Numbered from the stretch's first letter, positions 14,292 to 26,812 are shown. The stretch is 64,000 nt of DNA from Flavobacteriaceae bacterium (GCA_029238215.1 JAQWGN010000011.1:62001-126000), one strand, 5' to 3'. Made by a program: numbers and translations. The notes: generated by a model not told the origin, from the letters alone.

Positions 14292-15479
14292 ATGGCTAAA
14301 GAAACTTTTGATCGGTCCAAACCACACCTTAATATCGGTACCATTGGACACGTTGATCACGGGAAAACAACGTTAACAGCTGCAATCACAAAAGTTTTAG
14401 CGGATGCAGGTTTGTCTGAAGCGAAAAGCTTTGATCAAATTGATAACGCTCCTGAAGAAAAAGAACGAGGAATTACGATTAATACCTCACACGTAGAATA
14501 TCAAACGGCTAACCGTCACTACGCACACGTAGACTGTCCTGGTCACGCCGATTATGTAAAAAACATGGTAACAGGTGCTGCCCAAATGGACGGTGCTATT
14601 CTTGTTGTTGCTGCAACTGATGGACCAATGCCACAAACACGTGAGCACATCCTTTTGGGTCGTCAGGTAGGTATTCCAAGAATTGTAGTATTTCTTAACA
14701 AAGCAGATATGGTAGACGACGAAGAGCTACTAGAGCTTGTTGAAATGGAAGTACGTGAGTTGCTATCTTTCTACGATTATGACGGAGATAACGGACCTGT
14801 TATTCTTGGTTCTGCACTTGGTGCATTAAACGGAGAACAAAAATGGGTTGATTCTGTTATGAAATTAATGGAAGAAGTTGACTCGTGGATTGAACTTCCA
14901 AAACGTGATGTCGAAAAAGATTTCTTAATGCCTATTGAAGATGTATTCTCAATTACTGGTCGTGGTACTGTTGCTACAGGTCGTATTGAAACAGGTGTTG
15001 CCAACACTGGTGATTCTGTTGATATTATCGGTATGGGTGCTGAAAAACTTGTATCTACTATTACAGGTGTTGAGATGTTTCGTAAAATTCTTGACCGTGG
15101 AGAAGCTGGAGATAACGTAGGTATCCTACTTCGTGGTATTGAAAAAACAGACATTAAACGAGGAATGGTAATTTGTAAGCAAGGTTCTGTAACTCCACAC
15201 GCTAAGTTTAAAGCTGAGGTGTATATCTTGAAAAAAGAAGAGGGTGGACGTCACACGCCATTCCACAACAATTACCGTCCGCAGTTTTACGTACGTACAA
15301 CAGATGTTACTGGTAACATTGTACTTCCTGATGGAGTAGAAATGGTAATGCCTGGTGACAACTTGACAATAACGGTTGATTTGATTCAACCTATTGCACT
15401 TAACCTTGGACTTCGTTTCGCAATTCGCGAAGGTGGTCGTACAGTAGGTGCAGGTCAGGTAACAGAAATTTTAGATTAA
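14292..15479 (+). CDS. tuf: Translation elongation factor Tu
   Basis: 395 residues, full length. GTPase motifs GHVDHGKT (19-26), DCPGH (82-86) and NKADM, then the barrel domains with [12 protein letters not shown] and [13 protein letters not shown] at the end. It delivers aminoacyl-tRNA to the ribosome. It has its own promoter and lies between tRNA genes, the standard flavobacterial position. Codon use is strongly biased, as expected for a very highly expressed gene. Confidence 0.99.
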   Translation: MAKETFDRSKPHLNIGTIGHVDHGKTTLTAAITKVLADAGLSEAKSFDQIDNAPEEKERGITINTSHVEYQTANRHYAHVDCPGHADYVKNMVTGAAQMDGAILVVAATDGPMPQTREHILLGRQVGIPRIVVFLNKADMVDDEELLELVEMEVRELLSFYDYDGDNGPVILGSALGALNGEQKWVDSVMKLMEEVDSWIELPKRDVEKDFLMPIEDVFSITGRGTVATGRIETGVANTGDSVDIIGMGAEKLVSTITGVEMFRKILDRGEAGDNVGILLRGIEKTDIKRGMVICKQGSVTPHAKFKAEVYILKKEEGGRHTPFHNNYRPQFYVRTTDVTGNIVLPDGVEMVMPGDNLTITVDLIQPIALNLGLRFAIREGGRTVGAGQVTEILD

Positions 15480-15500
15480 TTAACCAACGTTTTGTGCTTC

Positions 15501-15526
15501 AAAGGTGCTGCAGCAGCAGTGCCTTT
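15501..15526 (+). other. Stem-loop in the tuf to tRNA-Trp spacer
   Basis: AAAGGTGCTGC / GCAGTGCCTTT, 11 pairs including two G-T wobbles, with a 4-nt loop AGCA. Only a short TTTTG follows, so it is a weak terminator, an attenuator or a processing site. The rest of the 100-base spacer holds no reading frame. Confidence 0.45.
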
Positions 15527-15581
15527 TGTTGCGCTTTACGGGTGTACAGACCCCTAACGGTGGAACCGTGCACCAACAGAG

Positions 15582-15654
15582 ACGGGTTTAGCTCAGTTGG
15601 TAGAGCACTGGTCTCCAAAACCAGGTGTCGGGAGTTCGAGCCTCTCAACCCGTG
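15582..15654 (+). tRNA. tRNA-Trp (anticodon CCA)
   Basis: 73 nt; acceptor ACGGGTT/AACCCGT, anticodon stem CTGGT/ACCAG around CTCCAAA. Its charging level is what the trp leader at 4104-4145 would sense. Confidence 0.95.
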
Positions 15655-15655
15655 C

Positions 15656-15661
15656 AAGGAG
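15656..15661 (+). promoter_or_regulatory. Shine-Dalgarno of secE
   Basis: AAGGAG, beginning two bases after the mature tRNA-Trp and seven bases before the secE ATG. One of the few strong sites in the window. Confidence 0.65.
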
Positions 15662-15668
15662 AATAATT

Positions 15669-15860
15669 ATGGCAATGATAACATACATAAAGGACGCTTT
15701 TTCGGAATTAAAAAACCACGTTTCTTGGACGCCTCAATCTGATTTGATGCGCCATACTATTGTAGTTGTTGTCTTTTCCATCATTTTTTCACTAGCTATT
15801 TGGGGTGCTGACTCAGTTCTTTCTCGTGTTGTGAAATTTTACTTCCAATTAATAAGCTAA
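15669..15860 (+). CDS. secE: Preprotein translocase subunit SecE
   Basis: 63 residues: the short, single-helix form. YIKDAFSELKNHVSWTPQSDL is the conserved amphipathic helix, and TIVVVVFSIIFSLAIWGADSV (about 21 residues) the membrane helix that clamps SecY. Start chosen at 15669 because it follows the AAGGAG site; a second ATG two codons later is less well spaced. Upstream in-frame codons belong to tRNA-Trp. Co-transcribed with tRNA-Trp and nusG. Confidence 0.93.
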   Translation: MAMITYIKDAFSELKNHVSWTPQSDLMRHTIVVVVFSIIFSLAIWGADSVLSRVVKFYFQLIS

Positions 15861-15862
15861 TT

Positions 15863-16417
15863 ATGACAACAGAAACGGAAGTTAAAAAATGGTATGTTGT
15901 ACGCGCAGTTAGCGGGCAAGAGAATAAAATAAAATCCTATATCGAGTCTGATATTGCACGACTAGGTTTATCTGATTTTGTAGAAGAAGTTCTTGTTCCT
16001 ACAGAAAAAGTTATTCAAATCCGTAACGGTAAAAAAGTTAGCAAAGAACGCAACTATTTCCCAGGGTACATTATGATAAAGGCAAACCTTTCAGGTGAAG
16101 TGCCTCACATCATTCGTTCTATCACTAACGTTATTGGTTTTTTGGGTGAAACAAAAGGTGGCGACCCTGTCCCACTTCGTTTATCTGAAGTAAACCGTAT
16201 GCTTGGTAAAGTAGACGAACTCTCCGTTCAATCTGAAAATATTGTTATTCCATTCAAGATTGGTGAAACTATCAAAGTTATCGATGGTCCATTCAACGGT
16301 TTTAATGGAACTATTGAAAAAGTAAATGAAGAAAAACGCAAGTTGGAAGTGATGGTGAAAATTTTCGGAAGAAAAACGCCACTAGAGCTTTCTTACATGC
16401 AGGTAGAAAAAGTTTGA
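15863..16417 (+). CDS. nusG: Transcription termination/antitermination factor NusG
   Basis: 184 residues. The NGN domain starts KKWYVVRAVSGQENKIKSYI and contains NYFPGYIMIKANL; the C-terminal KOW domain begins GETIKVIDGPFNGFNGTIEK. It binds RNA polymerase to suppress pausing and links to Rho or ribosomal protein S10. Follows secE by two bases. Confidence 0.97.
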   Translation: MTTETEVKKWYVVRAVSGQENKIKSYIESDIARLGLSDFVEEVLVPTEKVIQIRNGKKVSKERNYFPGYIMIKANLSGEVPHIIRSITNVIGFLGETKGGDPVPLRLSEVNRMLGKVDELSVQSENIVIPFKIGETIKVIDGPFNGFNGTIEKVNEEKRKLEVMVKIFGRKTPLELSYMQVEKV

Positions 16418-16486
16418 GTGTTACGCACACGATTGTTACATAGCTTCCACTAGTGTAATGATCATTAATTTAGAGTTAATTTAAAA

Positions 16487-16924
16487 ATGGCTAAAGAAGT
16501 AAGTAAAGTAGTAAAACTACAAGTTAGGGGAGGCGCCGCGAATCCATCGCCGCCGGTTGGACCCGCTCTGGGAGCCGCAGGAGTAAATATCATGGAGTTC
16601 TGTAAGCAATTTAACGCTAGAACCCAAGATAAAGCTGGAAAAGTACTTCCAGTGGTTATTTCTGTGTTTACTGATAAGTCTTTTGACTTTGTTGTAAAAA
16701 CGCCACCTGCAGCCGTTCAACTGATAGAGGCCGCTAAGGTAAAAAAGGGATCCGGTGAACCTAACCGTAGTAAGGTAGCAAGTGTTTCTTGGGAACAAGT
16801 GCGAACTATTGCGGAAGACAAAATGCAAGATTTAAATGCATTTACGGTTGAGTCTGCTATGAAAATGATAGCTGGAACCGCAAGATCAATGGGTTTTACC
16901 GTTAAAGGAACACCTCCTTTTTAA
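16487..16924 (+). CDS. rplK: Ribosomal protein uL11
   Basis: 145 residues. The proline-rich [20 protein letters not shown] and [13 protein letters not shown] segments and the C-terminal rRNA-binding helix region [16 protein letters not shown] mark L11, which forms the GTPase-associated centre with L10/L12. The 69-base spacer from nusG contains a small TTACA/TGTAA inverted repeat but no convincing promoter. Confidence 0.98.
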   Translation: MAKEVSKVVKLQVRGGAANPSPPVGPALGAAGVNIMEFCKQFNARTQDKAGKVLPVVISVFTDKSFDFVVKTPPAAVQLIEAAKVKKGSGEPNRSKVASVSWEQVRTIAEDKMQDLNAFTVESAMKMIAGTARSMGFTVKGTPPF

Positions 16925-16936
16925 TTTAAGCGAACC

Positions 16937-17632
16937 ATGGGAAAAATTACAAAAAAGCGTAAAGAATCGCTCAGTAAAATAGACCGGACTAAACTGTATT
17001 CAGTACAGGATGCATCCGCGTTGGTAAAGGAAATCGCTAGTTCTAAATTCGATGAGTCTATAGACTTAGCCGTTCGTTTAGGAGTTGACCCACGTAAAGC
17101 CGATCAAATGGTACGTGGTGTTGTTACTCTTCCGCACGGTACAGGAAAAGACGTTCGAGTTTTAGCTCTAGTTACACCCGATAAAGAAGCCGAAGCTCAA
17201 GAAGCTGGAGCTGATTTTGTAGGGCTAGATGAGTATTTGCAAAAAATCAAAGATGGTTGGACAGACGTTGATGTTATCATCACCATGCCAAGTGTAATGG
17301 GTAAATTAGGCCCCTTAGGACGTGTTTTAGGTCCTAGAGGATTAATGCCAAACCCCAAGACTGGTACGGTAACTATGGATGTTGCAAAAGCTATCACTGA
17401 GATTAAAGCAGGGAAAATTGACTTTAAAGTGGATAAGACAGGAATTGTGCATGCTTCTATTGGAAAGGCATCTTTTGATGTAGATAAAATAAAAGACAAT
17501 GCCAATGAATTGTTGCAAACACTTGTTAAGCTTAAGCCGTCATCTTCTAAAGGTATATACATTAAAAGTATTGCCTTGTCTAGTACGATGAGCCCAAGCA
17601 TTCTCTTAGATTCTAAGGCGATAGCCGAATAG
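16937..17632 (+). CDS. rplA: Ribosomal protein uL1
   Basis: 231 residues, two-domain L1 of the stalk by the E site. [40 protein letters not shown] and the C-terminal [17 protein letters not shown] are conserved. L1 often represses its own operon by binding an rRNA-like leader; I did not identify such a leader here. Confidence 0.98.
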   Translation: MGKITKKRKESLSKIDRTKLYSVQDASALVKEIASSKFDESIDLAVRLGVDPRKADQMVRGVVTLPHGTGKDVRVLALVTPDKEAEAQEAGADFVGLDEYLQKIKDGWTDVDVIITMPSVMGKLGPLGRVLGPRGLMPNPKTGTVTMDVAKAITEIKAGKIDFKVDKTGIVHASIGKASFDVDKIKDNANELLQTLVKLKPSSSKGIYIKSIALSSTMSPSILLDSKAIAE

Positions 17633-17644
17633 CGAACAATATAT

Positions 17645-18166
17645 ATGACACGAGAAGAAAAAGCAATCGTAATTGAGCAGTTAACTGCTCAGCTCGCAGA
17701 CAGTACAAACATCTATTTAACAGATGCCTCTGGACTAAACGCTGAGACTACTTCCAAACTAAGACGTGCCTGTTTTAAGGCAAATATTAAAATGGAGGTT
17801 GTAAAAAATACGTTGTTAGCCAAAGCCATGGAAGCTTCTGATAGAGATTTTGGAGATTTATCCTCTGTCTTGGTTGGAAATACTGCCATGATGTTTTCAG
17901 AAGCAGGTAATGCACCTGCAAAGCTGATTAAAGAATTCCGCAAAAAATCGGATAAGCCTATTTTAAAAGGAGCTTTCATTGAGGAAGCTGTTTATTTAGG
18001 TGACGACCAAGTGGATGCATTGGTAAACATTAAATCGAAGGATGAATTGATTGGTGAGATTATAACCTTACTTCAATCTCCTGCGAAAAACGTGGTATCT
18101 GCCCTTCAATCAGGTGGCGGTACCCTTGCTGGAATAATAAAAACACTTTCTGAAAAGGAAGCTTAA
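17645..18166 (+). CDS. rplJ: Ribosomal protein uL10
   Basis: 173 residues. N-terminal RNA-binding domain (MTREEKAIVIEQLTAQL, GLNAETTSKLRRACFKA, VVKNTLLAKAM) and a C-terminal helix for L7/L12 dimers (NVVSALQSGGGTLAGIIKTL). Only 12 bases separate it from rplA, so there is no room for a separate L10 leader. Confidence 0.97.
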   Translation: MTREEKAIVIEQLTAQLADSTNIYLTDASGLNAETTSKLRRACFKANIKMEVVKNTLLAKAMEASDRDFGDLSSVLVGNTAMMFSEAGNAPAKLIKEFRKKSDKPILKGAFIEEAVYLGDDQVDALVNIKSKDELIGEIITLLQSPAKNVVSALQSGGGTLAGIIKTLSEKEA

Positions 18167-18199
18167 AACGTAATATAAACACAATTAAATAGTTCAAAA

Positions 18200-18574
18200 A
18201 TGGCAGATTTAAAAGATTTTGCAGAACAATTGGTCAATTTGACCGTAAAAGAGGTCAATGAATTGGCCAATATCCTTAAAGAAGAATACGGAATCGAGCC
18301 TGCAGCTGCAGCCGTTGCCGTAGCTGGACCTGCTGCCGGTGGTGGTGATGCAGCTGAGGAAAAATCAGAGTTTGATGTAATCCTTAAAGCCGCTGGTGGT
18401 TCTAAACTTGCTGTAGTAAAGCTTGTTAAAGAACTTACTGGTCTTGGTCTTAAGGAAGCCAAAGAGCTTGTAGACAATGCACCAAGTCCAATTAAGGAAG
18501 GTGTAGCAAAAGACGAAGCGGAAGGACTTAAATCTTCTTTAGAAGAAGCAGGTGCTGAAGTTGAGCTTAAGTAA
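18200..18574 (+). CDS. rplL: Ribosomal protein bL12
   Basis: 124 residues. An N-terminal dimer helix pair, an Ala/Gly/Pro hinge (residues about 34-52) and a C-terminal domain with [20 protein letters not shown] and [20 protein letters not shown]. Recruits translation factors on the stalk. The stop codon lies in the loop of a small hairpin (18563-18582). Confidence 0.98.
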   Translation: MADLKDFAEQLVNLTVKEVNELANILKEEYGIEPAAAAVAVAGPAAGGGDAAEEKSEFDVILKAAGGSKLAVVKLVKELTGLGLKEAKELVDNAPSPIKEGVAKDEAEGLKSSLEEAGAEVELK

Positions 18575-18635
18575 TTAAGCTCCCGACCCATACCTAAGGT
18601 TTAAGCCTTCCCGAATGCCGGGATAGGCTTAAACC
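18563..18635 (+). other. Two hairpins between rplL and rpoB
   Basis: First: GAGCTTAA (18563-18570) / TTAAGCTC (18575-18582) with the rplL stop in the loop. Second: GGTTTAAGCC (18598-18607) / GGCTTAAACC (18626-18635) with an inner TCCCG/CGGGA helix. Neither is followed by a T-tract. In many bacteria this junction carries an attenuator or RNase site that lowers rpoBC output relative to L12; a similar role is inferred. Confidence 0.65.
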
Positions 18636-18684
18636 ATTTGGTGTTTTATGCCCTTAGTACAAATAATTTTAATAAAAAACCCAT

Positions 18685-21600
18685 ATGCCTAACATCACAA
18701 GCGCAACCCGACACAATTTTGCTTCGGCCATTGGTACTCCACCCTATCCTGATTTTTTAGACATTCAAATCAAATCGTTTCAAGACTTTTTCCAATTGGA
18801 AACCAAGTCTGATGAGCGTGGGAATGAGGGACTGTACAACACCTTTATGGAAAACTTTCCGATATCTGACTCTAGGAATCAGTTTGTATTGGAATTTCTG
18901 GATTACTTTGTTGATCCACCACGTTACAGCATACAAGAATGTATTGAACGCGGACTAACGTATTGTGTCCCTTTAAAGGCACGCTTAAAATTATATTGTA
19001 CTGATCCAGAGCACGAGGATTTTGAAACTATAGTACAAGATGTTTATTTGGGTGTAATCCCTTATATGACTCCAAGTGGTACTTTTGTTATCAATGGTGC
19101 TGAACGAATTGTTGTGTCACAATTACACCGTTCACCTGGAGTATTTTTTGGGCAATCGTTCCACGCAAATGGTACTAAACTTTATTCAGCTCGTGTCATA
19201 CCGTTTAAGGGTTCATGGATTGAATTTGCTACTGATATCAATAGTGTTATGTATGCGTATATAGATAGAAAGAAAAAATTACCTGTCACAACACTTTTCC
19301 GTGCTATTGGATTTGAGCGTGACAAGGATATCCTTGAAATTTTTGACCTTGCCGAAGAAATTAAAGTTTCTAAAACAGGGCTTAAAAAAGTGCTTGGTCG
19401 TAAACTTGCAGCACGTGTTTTAAATACTTGGTTTGAAGATTTTGTAGACGAAGACACAGGTGAGGTAGTTTCAATTGAACGTAATGAAATTGTTTTAGAT
19501 CGTGACACTGTTCTTGAAAAAGATCACATCGATCAAATTTTAGAGGCTAACGCTGCTACTATTTTGTTACACAAAGAAGAATTGCAATCGGCAGATTATG
19601 CAATTATTCACAACACACTTCAGAAAGATCCAACAAACTCTGAAAAAGAAGCAGTTGAGCATATTTATCGTCAGCTGCGAAACGCCGAGCCGCCCGATGA
19701 AGAAACTGCTCGTGGTATTATCGACAAATTATTCTTTTCAGATCAACGCTACAATCTAGGTGAAGTTGGGCGTTACAGAATGAATAAAAAACTTGGTTTG
19801 GACATTCCTATGGACAAACAAGTATTGACCAAAGACGATATTATTACCATCATCAAATATTTGATTGAGTTAATTAACTCAAAAGCTGAAATTGATGATA
19901 TTGATCACTTGTCCAATCGTCGTGTTCGTACGGTAGGTGAGCAACTTTCATCTCAATTTGGTGTAGGGTTATCTCGTATGGCACGAACCATTCGTGAACG
20001 TATGAACGTTCGTGATAACGAGGTGTTTACTCCAATAGATTTGATTAATGCAAAGACGCTGTCTTCAGTTATTAACTCTTTCTTTGGAACCAATCAGCTT
20101 TCACAGTTTATGGACCAAACCAATCCCTTGGCAGAAATTACGCACAAGCGTAGATTATCTGCACTAGGACCAGGTGGTTTGTCTCGTGAGCGTGCAGGAT
20201 TTGAGGTTCGTGATGTTCACTATACGCATTACGGAAGGCTTTGTCCTATTGAAACTCCTGAAGGGCCAAACATTGGACTTATTTCTTCACTTGGAGTGTT
20301 CGCTAAAGTGAATAATTTAGGATTTATTGAAACGCCATACTACAAAGTAGAAGAAGGTGTTGTAGACATGTCTGCTTCACAATATCTATCTGCCGAGGAA
20401 GAGGAAGGTAAACTATTTGCTCAAGCAAACATCGATAAAAGTGAATCTGGCGAGATATTAGCTGATAAAATTATTGCTAGATCTGAAGCAGATTACCCTG
20501 TTGTAGATAAAACAGCAGTCGATTATACAGATGTAGCACCGAACCAAATTGCTTCTATTTCGGCTTCATTAATTCCATTCTTGGAGCATGATGATGCAAA
20601 CCGTGCCTTGATGGGATCAAACATGATGCGTCAAGCAGTTCCATTATTGCGTCCACAAGCACCAATTGTTGGTACAGGTTTAGAGCGTCAAGTTGCTACC
20701 GATTCTCGAGTACTTATAAACGCTGAAGGAGATGGTAAAGTCATCTATGTTGATGCTGAGAAAATTACGATTAAGTATGACATGTCTGATGATGAGCAAC
20801 TTGTTTCTTTTGATTCAGATGAGAAGTCTTATAACTTAATCAAGTTCCGCAAAACTAACCAAGGTACATGTATCAACCTAAAACCCATTGTTTCTATTGG
20901 AGACCGTGTTACAAAAGGTCAAGTATTATGTCAAGGTTATGCAACTGAAAATGGAGAGCTAGCCCTTGGGCGAAACCTTAAAGTGGCCTTTATGCCATGG
21001 AAAGGGTATAACTTTGAAGATGCGATAGTGATATCTGAAAAAGTTGTACGCGATGACATTTTTACTTCAATTCACATTGATGAGTATTCATTAGAAGTTC
21101 GTGATACCAAATTGGGTAAAGAAGAATTGACCAACGATATTCCAAACGTTTCTGAAGAGGCTACAAAAGATCTAGATGAAAACGGAATGATTCGTGTAGG
21201 TGCTGAAGTTAATGCAGGAGATATTCTAATTGGTAAGATTACACCAAAAGGAGAATCTGACCCAACTCCAGAGGAAAAACTACTACGTGCTATTTTTGGA
21301 GATAAGGCAGGAGATGTAAAAGATGCTTCTTTAAAAGCCTCACCTTCGTTAAATGGGGTAGTTATAGATAAAAAACTTTTTACTCGTATCCTGAAAGATA
21401 AGCGCAAACGCTCTCAAGATAAGGAAGCAATTGTTGAACTTGAAGATAAGTATGATGTTAAGTTTGAACAACTTAAATCAACTTTGATAGAAAAACTCTT
21501 CTCTATTCTTAGCGGTAAAACCTGTCAAGGCGTTCATAACGACTTAGGCGAGGAGGTTATGCCTAAAGGTAAAAAGTTTACGCTTAAAATGCTTAACTCA

Positions 21601-22497
21601 GTTGATGACTATGCACACCTTGTTAATTCGGATTGGACTGTTGACAAGCGCGTTAATAGCTTGGTTAATGACTTGATGCACAACTATAAGATCAAAGAAA
21701 ATGACTTACAAGGAGCATTACGTCGTCACAAGTTTACTATTTCTGTCGGAGACGAACTTCCTGCTGGAATTTTAAAACTAGCCAAAGTTTATATCGCCAA
21801 AAAGCGTAAGCTTAAAGTTGGAGATAAGATGGCTGGTCGTCACGGAAACAAAGGTATTGTCGCACGTATTGTGCGTCAGGAAGACATGCCATTCTTAGAA
21901 GATGGGACTCCTGTAGATATCGTACTTAATCCTCTAGGTGTACCATCGCGAATGAACATAGGACAGATTTATGAAACTGTACTTGGATGGGCAGGACAAA
22001 AAATGGGGAAAACATATGCTACTCCAATTTTTGACGGTGCAACCAATGCGCAAATTGATGAACTCACTGCTGAAGCAGGAGTACCGCAATTTGGACATAC
22101 CTATCTATACGATGGCGGAACAGGACAACGATTTGATCAACCAGCAACCGTTGGTGTGATTTATATGTTAAAACTGGGTCACATGGTAGATGATAAAATG
22201 CACTCAAGATCGATTGGACCGTACTCTCTAATTACTCAACAGCCGTTGGGTGGTAAGGCACAGTTTGGTGGACAACGATTTGGAGAGATGGAGGTTTGGG
22301 CACTAGAAGCATATGGTGCTTCCAGTACCTTACAAGAAATCTTGACCGTAAAATCCGACGACGTTATTGGTCGAGCGAAAACATACGAGTCAATTGTGAA
22401 AGGGGAAGCCATGCCTAAGCCTGGTCTTCCAGAATCCTTTAATGTATTGATGCACGAACTTAAAGGTCTTGGCCTTGATATTCGATTAGAAGAATAA
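18685..22497 (+). CDS. rpoB: RNA polymerase subunit beta
   Basis: 1270 residues, the usual Bacteroidota length. The rifampicin region is seen as [20 protein letters not shown] followed by [20 protein letters not shown]; with the wild-type Asp, His and Ser residues in place no rifampicin-resistance change is apparent there. The C-terminus has [21 protein letters not shown]. The subunit forms the upper jaw of the polymerase and holds the nascent RNA. The 110-base gap from rplL contains structured RNA but no clear promoter. Confidence 0.99.
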   Translation: MPNITSATRHNFASAIGTPPYPDFLDIQIKSFQDFFQLETKSDERGNEGLYNTFMENFPISDSRNQFVLEFLDYFVDPPRYSIQECIERGLTYCVPLKARLKLYCTDPEHEDFETIVQDVYLGVIPYMTPSGTFVINGAERIVVSQLHRSPGVFFGQSFHANGTKLYSARVIPFKGSWIEFATDINSVMYAYIDRKKKLPVTTLFRAIGFERDKDILEIFDLAEEIKVSKTGLKKVLGRKLAARVLNTWFEDFVDEDTGEVVSIERNEIVLDRDTVLEKDHIDQILEANAATILLHKEELQSADYAIIHNTLQKDPTNSEKEAVEHIYRQLRNAEPPDEETARGIIDKLFFSDQRYNLGEVGRYRMNKKLGLDIPMDKQVLTKDDIITIIKYLIELINSKAEIDDIDHLSNRRVRTVGEQLSSQFGVGLSRMARTIRERMNVRDNEVFTPIDLINAKTLSSVINSFFGTNQLSQFMDQTNPLAEITHKRRLSALGPGGLSRERAGFEVRDVHYTHYGRLCPIETPEGPNIGLISSLGVFAKVNNLGFIETPYYKVEEGVVDMSASQYLSAEEEEGKLFAQANIDKSESGEILADKIIARSEADYPVVDKTAVDYTDVAPNQIASISASLIPFLEHDDANRALMGSNMMRQAVPLLRPQAPIVGTGLERQVATDSRVLINAEGDGKVIYVDAEKITIKYDMSDDEQLVSFDSDEKSYNLIKFRKTNQGTCINLKPIVSIGDRVTKGQVLCQGYATENGELALGRNLKVAFMPWKGYNFEDAIVISEKVVRDDIFTSIHIDEYSLEVRDTKLGKEELTNDIPNVSEEATKDLDENGMIRVGAEVNAGDILIGKITPKGESDPTPEEKLLRAIFGDKAGDVKDASLKASPSLNGVVIDKKLFTRILKDKRKRSQDKEAIVELEDKYDVKFEQLKSTLIEKLFSILSGKTCQGVHNDLGEEVMPKGKKFTLKMLNSVDDYAHLVNSDWTVDKRVNSLVNDLMHNYKIKENDLQGALRRHKFTISVGDELPAGILKLAKVYIAKKRKLKVGDKMAGRHGNKGIVARIVRQEDMPFLEDGTPVDIVLNPLGVPSRMNIGQIYETVLGWAGQKMGKTYATPIFDGATNAQIDELTAEAGVPQFGHTYLYDGGTGQRFDQPATVGVIYMLKLGHMVDDKMHSRSIGPYSLITQQPLGGKAQFGGQRFGEMEVWALEAYGASSTLQEILTVKSDDVIGRAKTYESIVKGEAMPKPGLPESFNVLMHELKGLGLDIRLEE

Positions 22498-22510
22498 TAA
22501 AAGTATTGAC

Positions 22511-25500
22511 ATGGCACGTATAAACGAAATACAACAACAAAAGAGTTTCAATAAAATTTCCATTGGTCTTTCTTCACCGGAGATCATTTTAGCCGCATCT
22601 AAGGGTGAGGTGCTAAAACCGGAAACAATCAACTACCGTACCCACAAACCTGAGCGTGATGGCTTATTTTGTGAGCGTATTTTTGGCCCTGTAAAGGACT
22701 TTGAATGCGCCTGTGGAAAATACAAGCGTATCCGCTATAAGGGGATTGTTTGTGACCGCTGTGGGGTAGAGGTAACCGAGAAAAAAGTACGACGTGACCG
22801 CGTTGGGCACATTAGTCTGGTAGTACCTGTAGCACATATTTGGTACTTCCGCTCGTTGCCAAACAAAATTGGGTATTTACTTGGCCTACCTTCCAAGAAA
22901 TTGGATATGATTATCTACTACGAACGTTATGTAGTTATTCAGCCAGGTATTGCAACTAATGAAGAAGGTGAACCTGTTCAGAAAATGGACTTCCTTACGG
23001 AAGAAGAGTATTTGAACATCATGGAGAAACTTCCTCAAGAAAATCAATACTTAGAAGATAGCGATCCAAATAAGTTCATCGCAAAAATGGGTGCTGAGTG
23101 TTTGATTGAAATATTAAACCGTATCGATTTAGACGAATTGTCTTATCAATTACGCGACAAAGCGAATAACGAAACATCTAAACAACGCAAGACAGAAGCC
23201 CTTAAGCGCTTACAAGTTGTTGAGGCTTTCCGTGATGCAAATAAAAATCGTGAAAATCGTCCTGAGTGGATGATAATGAAGGTAGTACCGGTGATTCCAC
23301 CAGAACTTCGCCCATTAGTACCTTTAGATGGCGGGCGTTTTGCTACTTCAGATTTAAATGATTTATACCGTCGTGTGATTATCCGTAACAATCGTTTAAA
23401 GCGTTTGTTAGAGATTAAGGCACCAGAAGTAATTTTGCGTAACGAGAAGCGTATGTTACAAGAATCTGTTGATTCATTGTTTGATAACACACGTAAATCG
23501 TCAGCTGTAAAAACAGATGCCAACCGTCCACTAAAATCTCTTTCCGATTCACTTAAAGGGAAGCAAGGACGTTTCCGTCAAAACTTACTTGGAAAACGAG
23601 TAGATTACTCTGCACGTTCGGTAATTGTTGTTGGACCTGAGTTGAAATTGTTCGAATGTGGGTTGCCAAAAAATATGGCTGCTGAGCTTTACAAGCCGTT
23701 TATTATACGTAAGCTTATTGAGCGTGGTATTGTGAAAACAGTAAAATCTGCCAAGAAAATTATAGACAAGCGTGAGCCTGTTGTATGGGATATTTTAGAA
23801 AATGTACTAAAAGGACATCCTGTATTGTTAAACCGGGCCCCCACCTTACACCGTTTGGGTATTCAGGCATTTCAGCCAAAGTTGATTGAAGGAAAAGCAA
23901 TTCAACTTCACCCACTAGCGTGTACGGCATTTAATGCCGATTTTGATGGGGATCAAATGGCGGTTCACTTGCCATTAGGACCTGAAGCTATTTTGGAGTC
24001 ACAATTATTGATGTTGGCTTCACATAACATTTTAAACCCAGCCAATGGCTCCCCGATTATAGTACCTTCTCAAGACATGGTTCTTGGATTGTATTATATG
24101 ACCAAAGCCAGAGTGTCTACCAAAGACAATAAGGTGAAGGGTGAAGGTTTGACATTCTATAGTGCCGATGAGGTAAATATTGCTTTCAATGAAGGTAAAG
24201 TTGACCTTAATGCAACTGTTAAAATCCGTGCTAAGGACTTTAATGATGCTGGTGAATTGGTTTATCAAATTATTGACACGACGGTAGGGCGAATCTTATT
24301 TAACCAACATGTTCCTGAAAAAGCTGGATTTATTAATCAGGTGCTAACCAAAAAATCCCTTCGTGGAATTATTGGTAACATTCTTAAAGTAACTAGCGTT
24401 CCTGAAACTGCTGACTTCTTAGATAAAATTAAAGAGATGGGCTTCTCCTTTGCATTCAAAGGCGGTTTATCCTTTAGTTTGGGAGATATCATTATTCCAA
24501 AGGAAAAAGTTGAATTGATCGATGAGGCCAATGAGCAAGTAGATGGTATTATTGCCAACTATAACATGGGACTTATAACAAACAACGAACGTTATAATCA
24601 GGTTATTGATATTTGGACATCAACTAACGCCACATTGACGGAACTTGCCATGAAGCGTATTAGCGAAGATCAGCAAGGATTCAACTCGGTATTTATGATG
24701 TTAGATTCAGGTGCACGTGGATCTAAAGAGCAAATTCGTCAGTTGACGGGAATGCGTGGTTTGATGGCGAAGCCTAAAAAGTCGAATGCAGGAGGAGGAG
24801 AGATTATTGAAAACCCAATTCTTTCTAACTTTAAAGAGGGGCTTTCAATTCTTGAATACTTTATCTCAACTCACGGTGCGCGAAAAGGCCTTGCGGATAC
24901 GGCACTTAAAACAGCCGATGCTGGTTACCTAACACGTCGTTTACATGATGTCGCTCAAGATGTTATTGTTAACTCTGTTGATTGTGGTACACTACGAGGA
25001 CTGAGTGTTTCTGCCTTAAAGAAAAATGAGGAAATTACTGAATCACTTGGAGATCGTATTTCAGGTCGTGTTGCACTTCATGATGTTATTGATCCGTTAA
25101 CAGGAGATGTACTAATTCCTGCTGGCGAAGAGATTTTAGATGCTCACGCTGATGCGGTTGAAGCTTCTGCTCTTGAAAGTGTTGAAGTACGTTCACCACT
25201 TACTTGTGAAGCCAAAAAAGGTATTTGTTCCAAGTGTTACGGACGTAACCTTGCTACAGGTAAAATGGTTCAACAAGGCGAATCTGCTGGTGTAATAGCC
25301 GCTCAGTCTATTGGAGAGCCAGGAACACAGCTTACTCTTCGTACATTCCACGTTGGAGGTATTGCCGGTAACATTTCTGAGGAAAACAAATTGGTTGCCC
25401 GCTTTAGTGGTGTAGCCGAAATTGAGGAACTCAAAACAGTTGATGGTAAAGACAATGATGGTAAGCCAGTTAAAATTGTAATATCACGTACTTCTGAAAT

Positions 25501-26812
25501 TAAGTTGGTTGATAAAACCACTGGTATTGTATTAAGTACAAATATTATTCCTTACGGTTCTTTTGTCTTTGTTAAAGACGGTCAAAAAATCAAAAAGGAC
25601 GATGTAATTTGTCAATGGGATCCTTATAATGGAGTTATTATTTCTGAATTCACTGGTTCTATTGGATACGAAAACATTGATCAAGGGATAACTTATCAAG
25701 TAGAGATTGATGAACAAACCGGTTTCCAGGAGAAAGTAATTTCTGAATCACGAAACAAAAAAGTGATTCCTACATTATTAATCAAGGATGCTAAAGGAAC
25801 TACCTTACAATCGTACAATTTACCTGTTGGTGCCCATATTATGGTTGACGATGGTGAGAAAATTGAGAATGGTAAAGTTCTTGTAAAGATTCCTCGTAAG
25901 TCAGCTAAATCGGGTGATATTACTGGTGGTCTTCCACGAGTGACTGAACTCTTTGAAGCACGTAATCCATCGAATCCTGCGATAGTATCGGAAATTGACG
26001 GTGTTGTTACTTTTGGTAAGATCAAGCGTGGTAACCGAGAAATTATTGTAGAGTCACGTACGGGTCAAATCAAGAAATACTTGGTAAAACTTTCGAATCA
26101 AATTTTGGTTCAAGAAAATGACTTTGTTAAGGCAGGAATGCCGCTTTCTGATGGAGCCATTACACCAAACGACATCTTATCAATTAAAGGCCCTGCTGCA
26201 GTACAGCAATATCTTGTAAACGAAGTACAAGAAGTATACCGATTACAAGGGGTTAAAATCAACGACAAGCACTTTGAGGTGGTTGTACGTCAGATGATGC
26301 GTAAAGTACGTGTAGAAGATTCTGGAGACACAACCTTCCTAGAAGGTCAGTTGGTACATAAGGCTGATTTTATCGAAGAAAATGATGCATTATTTGGTCA
26401 CAAAGTAATTGTTGAAGCAGGAGACTCCGTTAATATTAAAGCAGGTCAGATTATTACTGCACGTCAACTTCGTGACGAGAATTCGTTGTTGAAGCGTGAG
26501 GATAAAGCTCTTATTGAAGCCCGTGATGCGGTTAATGCTACTGCAACACCAATCCTTCAAGGAATAACACGCGCCTCACTACAAACAAAATCGTTTATTT
26601 CGGCTGCGTCCTTCCAGGAAACAACTAAGGTACTTAATGAAGCTGCTGTAGCAGGTAAGATTGACACCTTAGAAGGATTGAAAGAAAACGTTATTGTAGG
26701 ACATAAGATACCAGCAGGTACGGGTAACCGCGCCTTTAACGATATCATTGTAGGCTACACCGACGAATATGAAGCGCTAATCGCAGAAAAATCATTAAGT
26801 GCTGATGTCTAA
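22511..26812 (+). CDS. rpoC: RNA polymerase subunit beta'
   Basis: 1433 residues. The N-terminal zinc ribbon [20 protein letters not shown], the catalytic loop [12 protein letters not shown] (near residue 475, holding the active-site Mg ions), the bridge-helix region [16 protein letters not shown] and the second zinc site [16 protein letters not shown] are intact. Starts 13 bases after rpoB and ends in TAATG shared with the next gene. Antisense open frames within it are composition shadows. Confidence 0.99.
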   Translation: MARINEIQQQKSFNKISIGLSSPEIILAASKGEVLKPETINYRTHKPERDGLFCERIFGPVKDFECACGKYKRIRYKGIVCDRCGVEVTEKKVRRDRVGHISLVVPVAHIWYFRSLPNKIGYLLGLPSKKLDMIIYYERYVVIQPGIATNEEGEPVQKMDFLTEEEYLNIMEKLPQENQYLEDSDPNKFIAKMGAECLIEILNRIDLDELSYQLRDKANNETSKQRKTEALKRLQVVEAFRDANKNRENRPEWMIMKVVPVIPPELRPLVPLDGGRFATSDLNDLYRRVIIRNNRLKRLLEIKAPEVILRNEKRMLQESVDSLFDNTRKSSAVKTDANRPLKSLSDSLKGKQGRFRQNLLGKRVDYSARSVIVVGPELKLFECGLPKNMAAELYKPFIIRKLIERGIVKTVKSAKKIIDKREPVVWDILENVLKGHPVLLNRAPTLHRLGIQAFQPKLIEGKAIQLHPLACTAFNADFDGDQMAVHLPLGPEAILESQLLMLASHNILNPANGSPIIVPSQDMVLGLYYMTKARVSTKDNKVKGEGLTFYSADEVNIAFNEGKVDLNATVKIRAKDFNDAGELVYQIIDTTVGRILFNQHVPEKAGFINQVLTKKSLRGIIGNILKVTSVPETADFLDKIKEMGFSFAFKGGLSFSLGDIIIPKEKVELIDEANEQVDGIIANYNMGLITNNERYNQVIDIWTSTNATLTELAMKRISEDQQGFNSVFMMLDSGARGSKEQIRQLTGMRGLMAKPKKSNAGGGEIIENPILSNFKEGLSILEYFISTHGARKGLADTALKTADAGYLTRRLHDVAQDVIVNSVDCGTLRGLSVSALKKNEEITESLGDRISGRVALHDVIDPLTGDVLIPAGEEILDAHADAVEASALESVEVRSPLTCEAKKGICSKCYGRNLATGKMVQQGESAGVIAAQSIGEPGTQLTLRTFHVGGIAGNISEENKLVARFSGVAEIEELKTVDGKDNDGKPVKIVISRTSEIKLVDKTTGIVLSTNIIPYGSFVFVKDGQKIKKDDVICQWDPYNGVIISEFTGSIGYENIDQGITYQVEIDEQTGFQEKVISESRNKKVIPTLLIKDAKGTTLQSYNLPVGAHIMVDDGEKIENGKVLVKIPRKSAKSGDITGGLPRVTELFEARNPSNPAIVSEIDGVVTFGKIKRGNREIIVESRTGQIKKYLVKLSNQILVQENDFVKAGMPLSDGAITPNDILSIKGPAAVQQYLVNEVQEVYRLQGVKINDKHFEVVVRQMMRKVRVEDSGDTTFLEGQLVHKADFIEENDALFGHKVIVEAGDSVNIKAGQIITARQLRDENSLLKREDKALIEARDAVNATATPILQGITRASLQTKSFISAASFQETTKVLNEAAVAGKIDTLEGLKENVIVGHKIPAGTGNRAFNDIIVGYTDEYEALIAEKSLSADV

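Noticed and set aside
17633..17644. L10 leader between rplA and rplJ
   Set aside because: Only 12 bases are available; no structured leader can fit.
18163..18591. Open frame antisense to rplL (minus strand), and similar long antisense frames in rpoB, rpoC, tuf and htpG
   Set aside because: Low-complexity Ser/Ala-rich translations opposite highly biased codons; no start signals or family resemblance.
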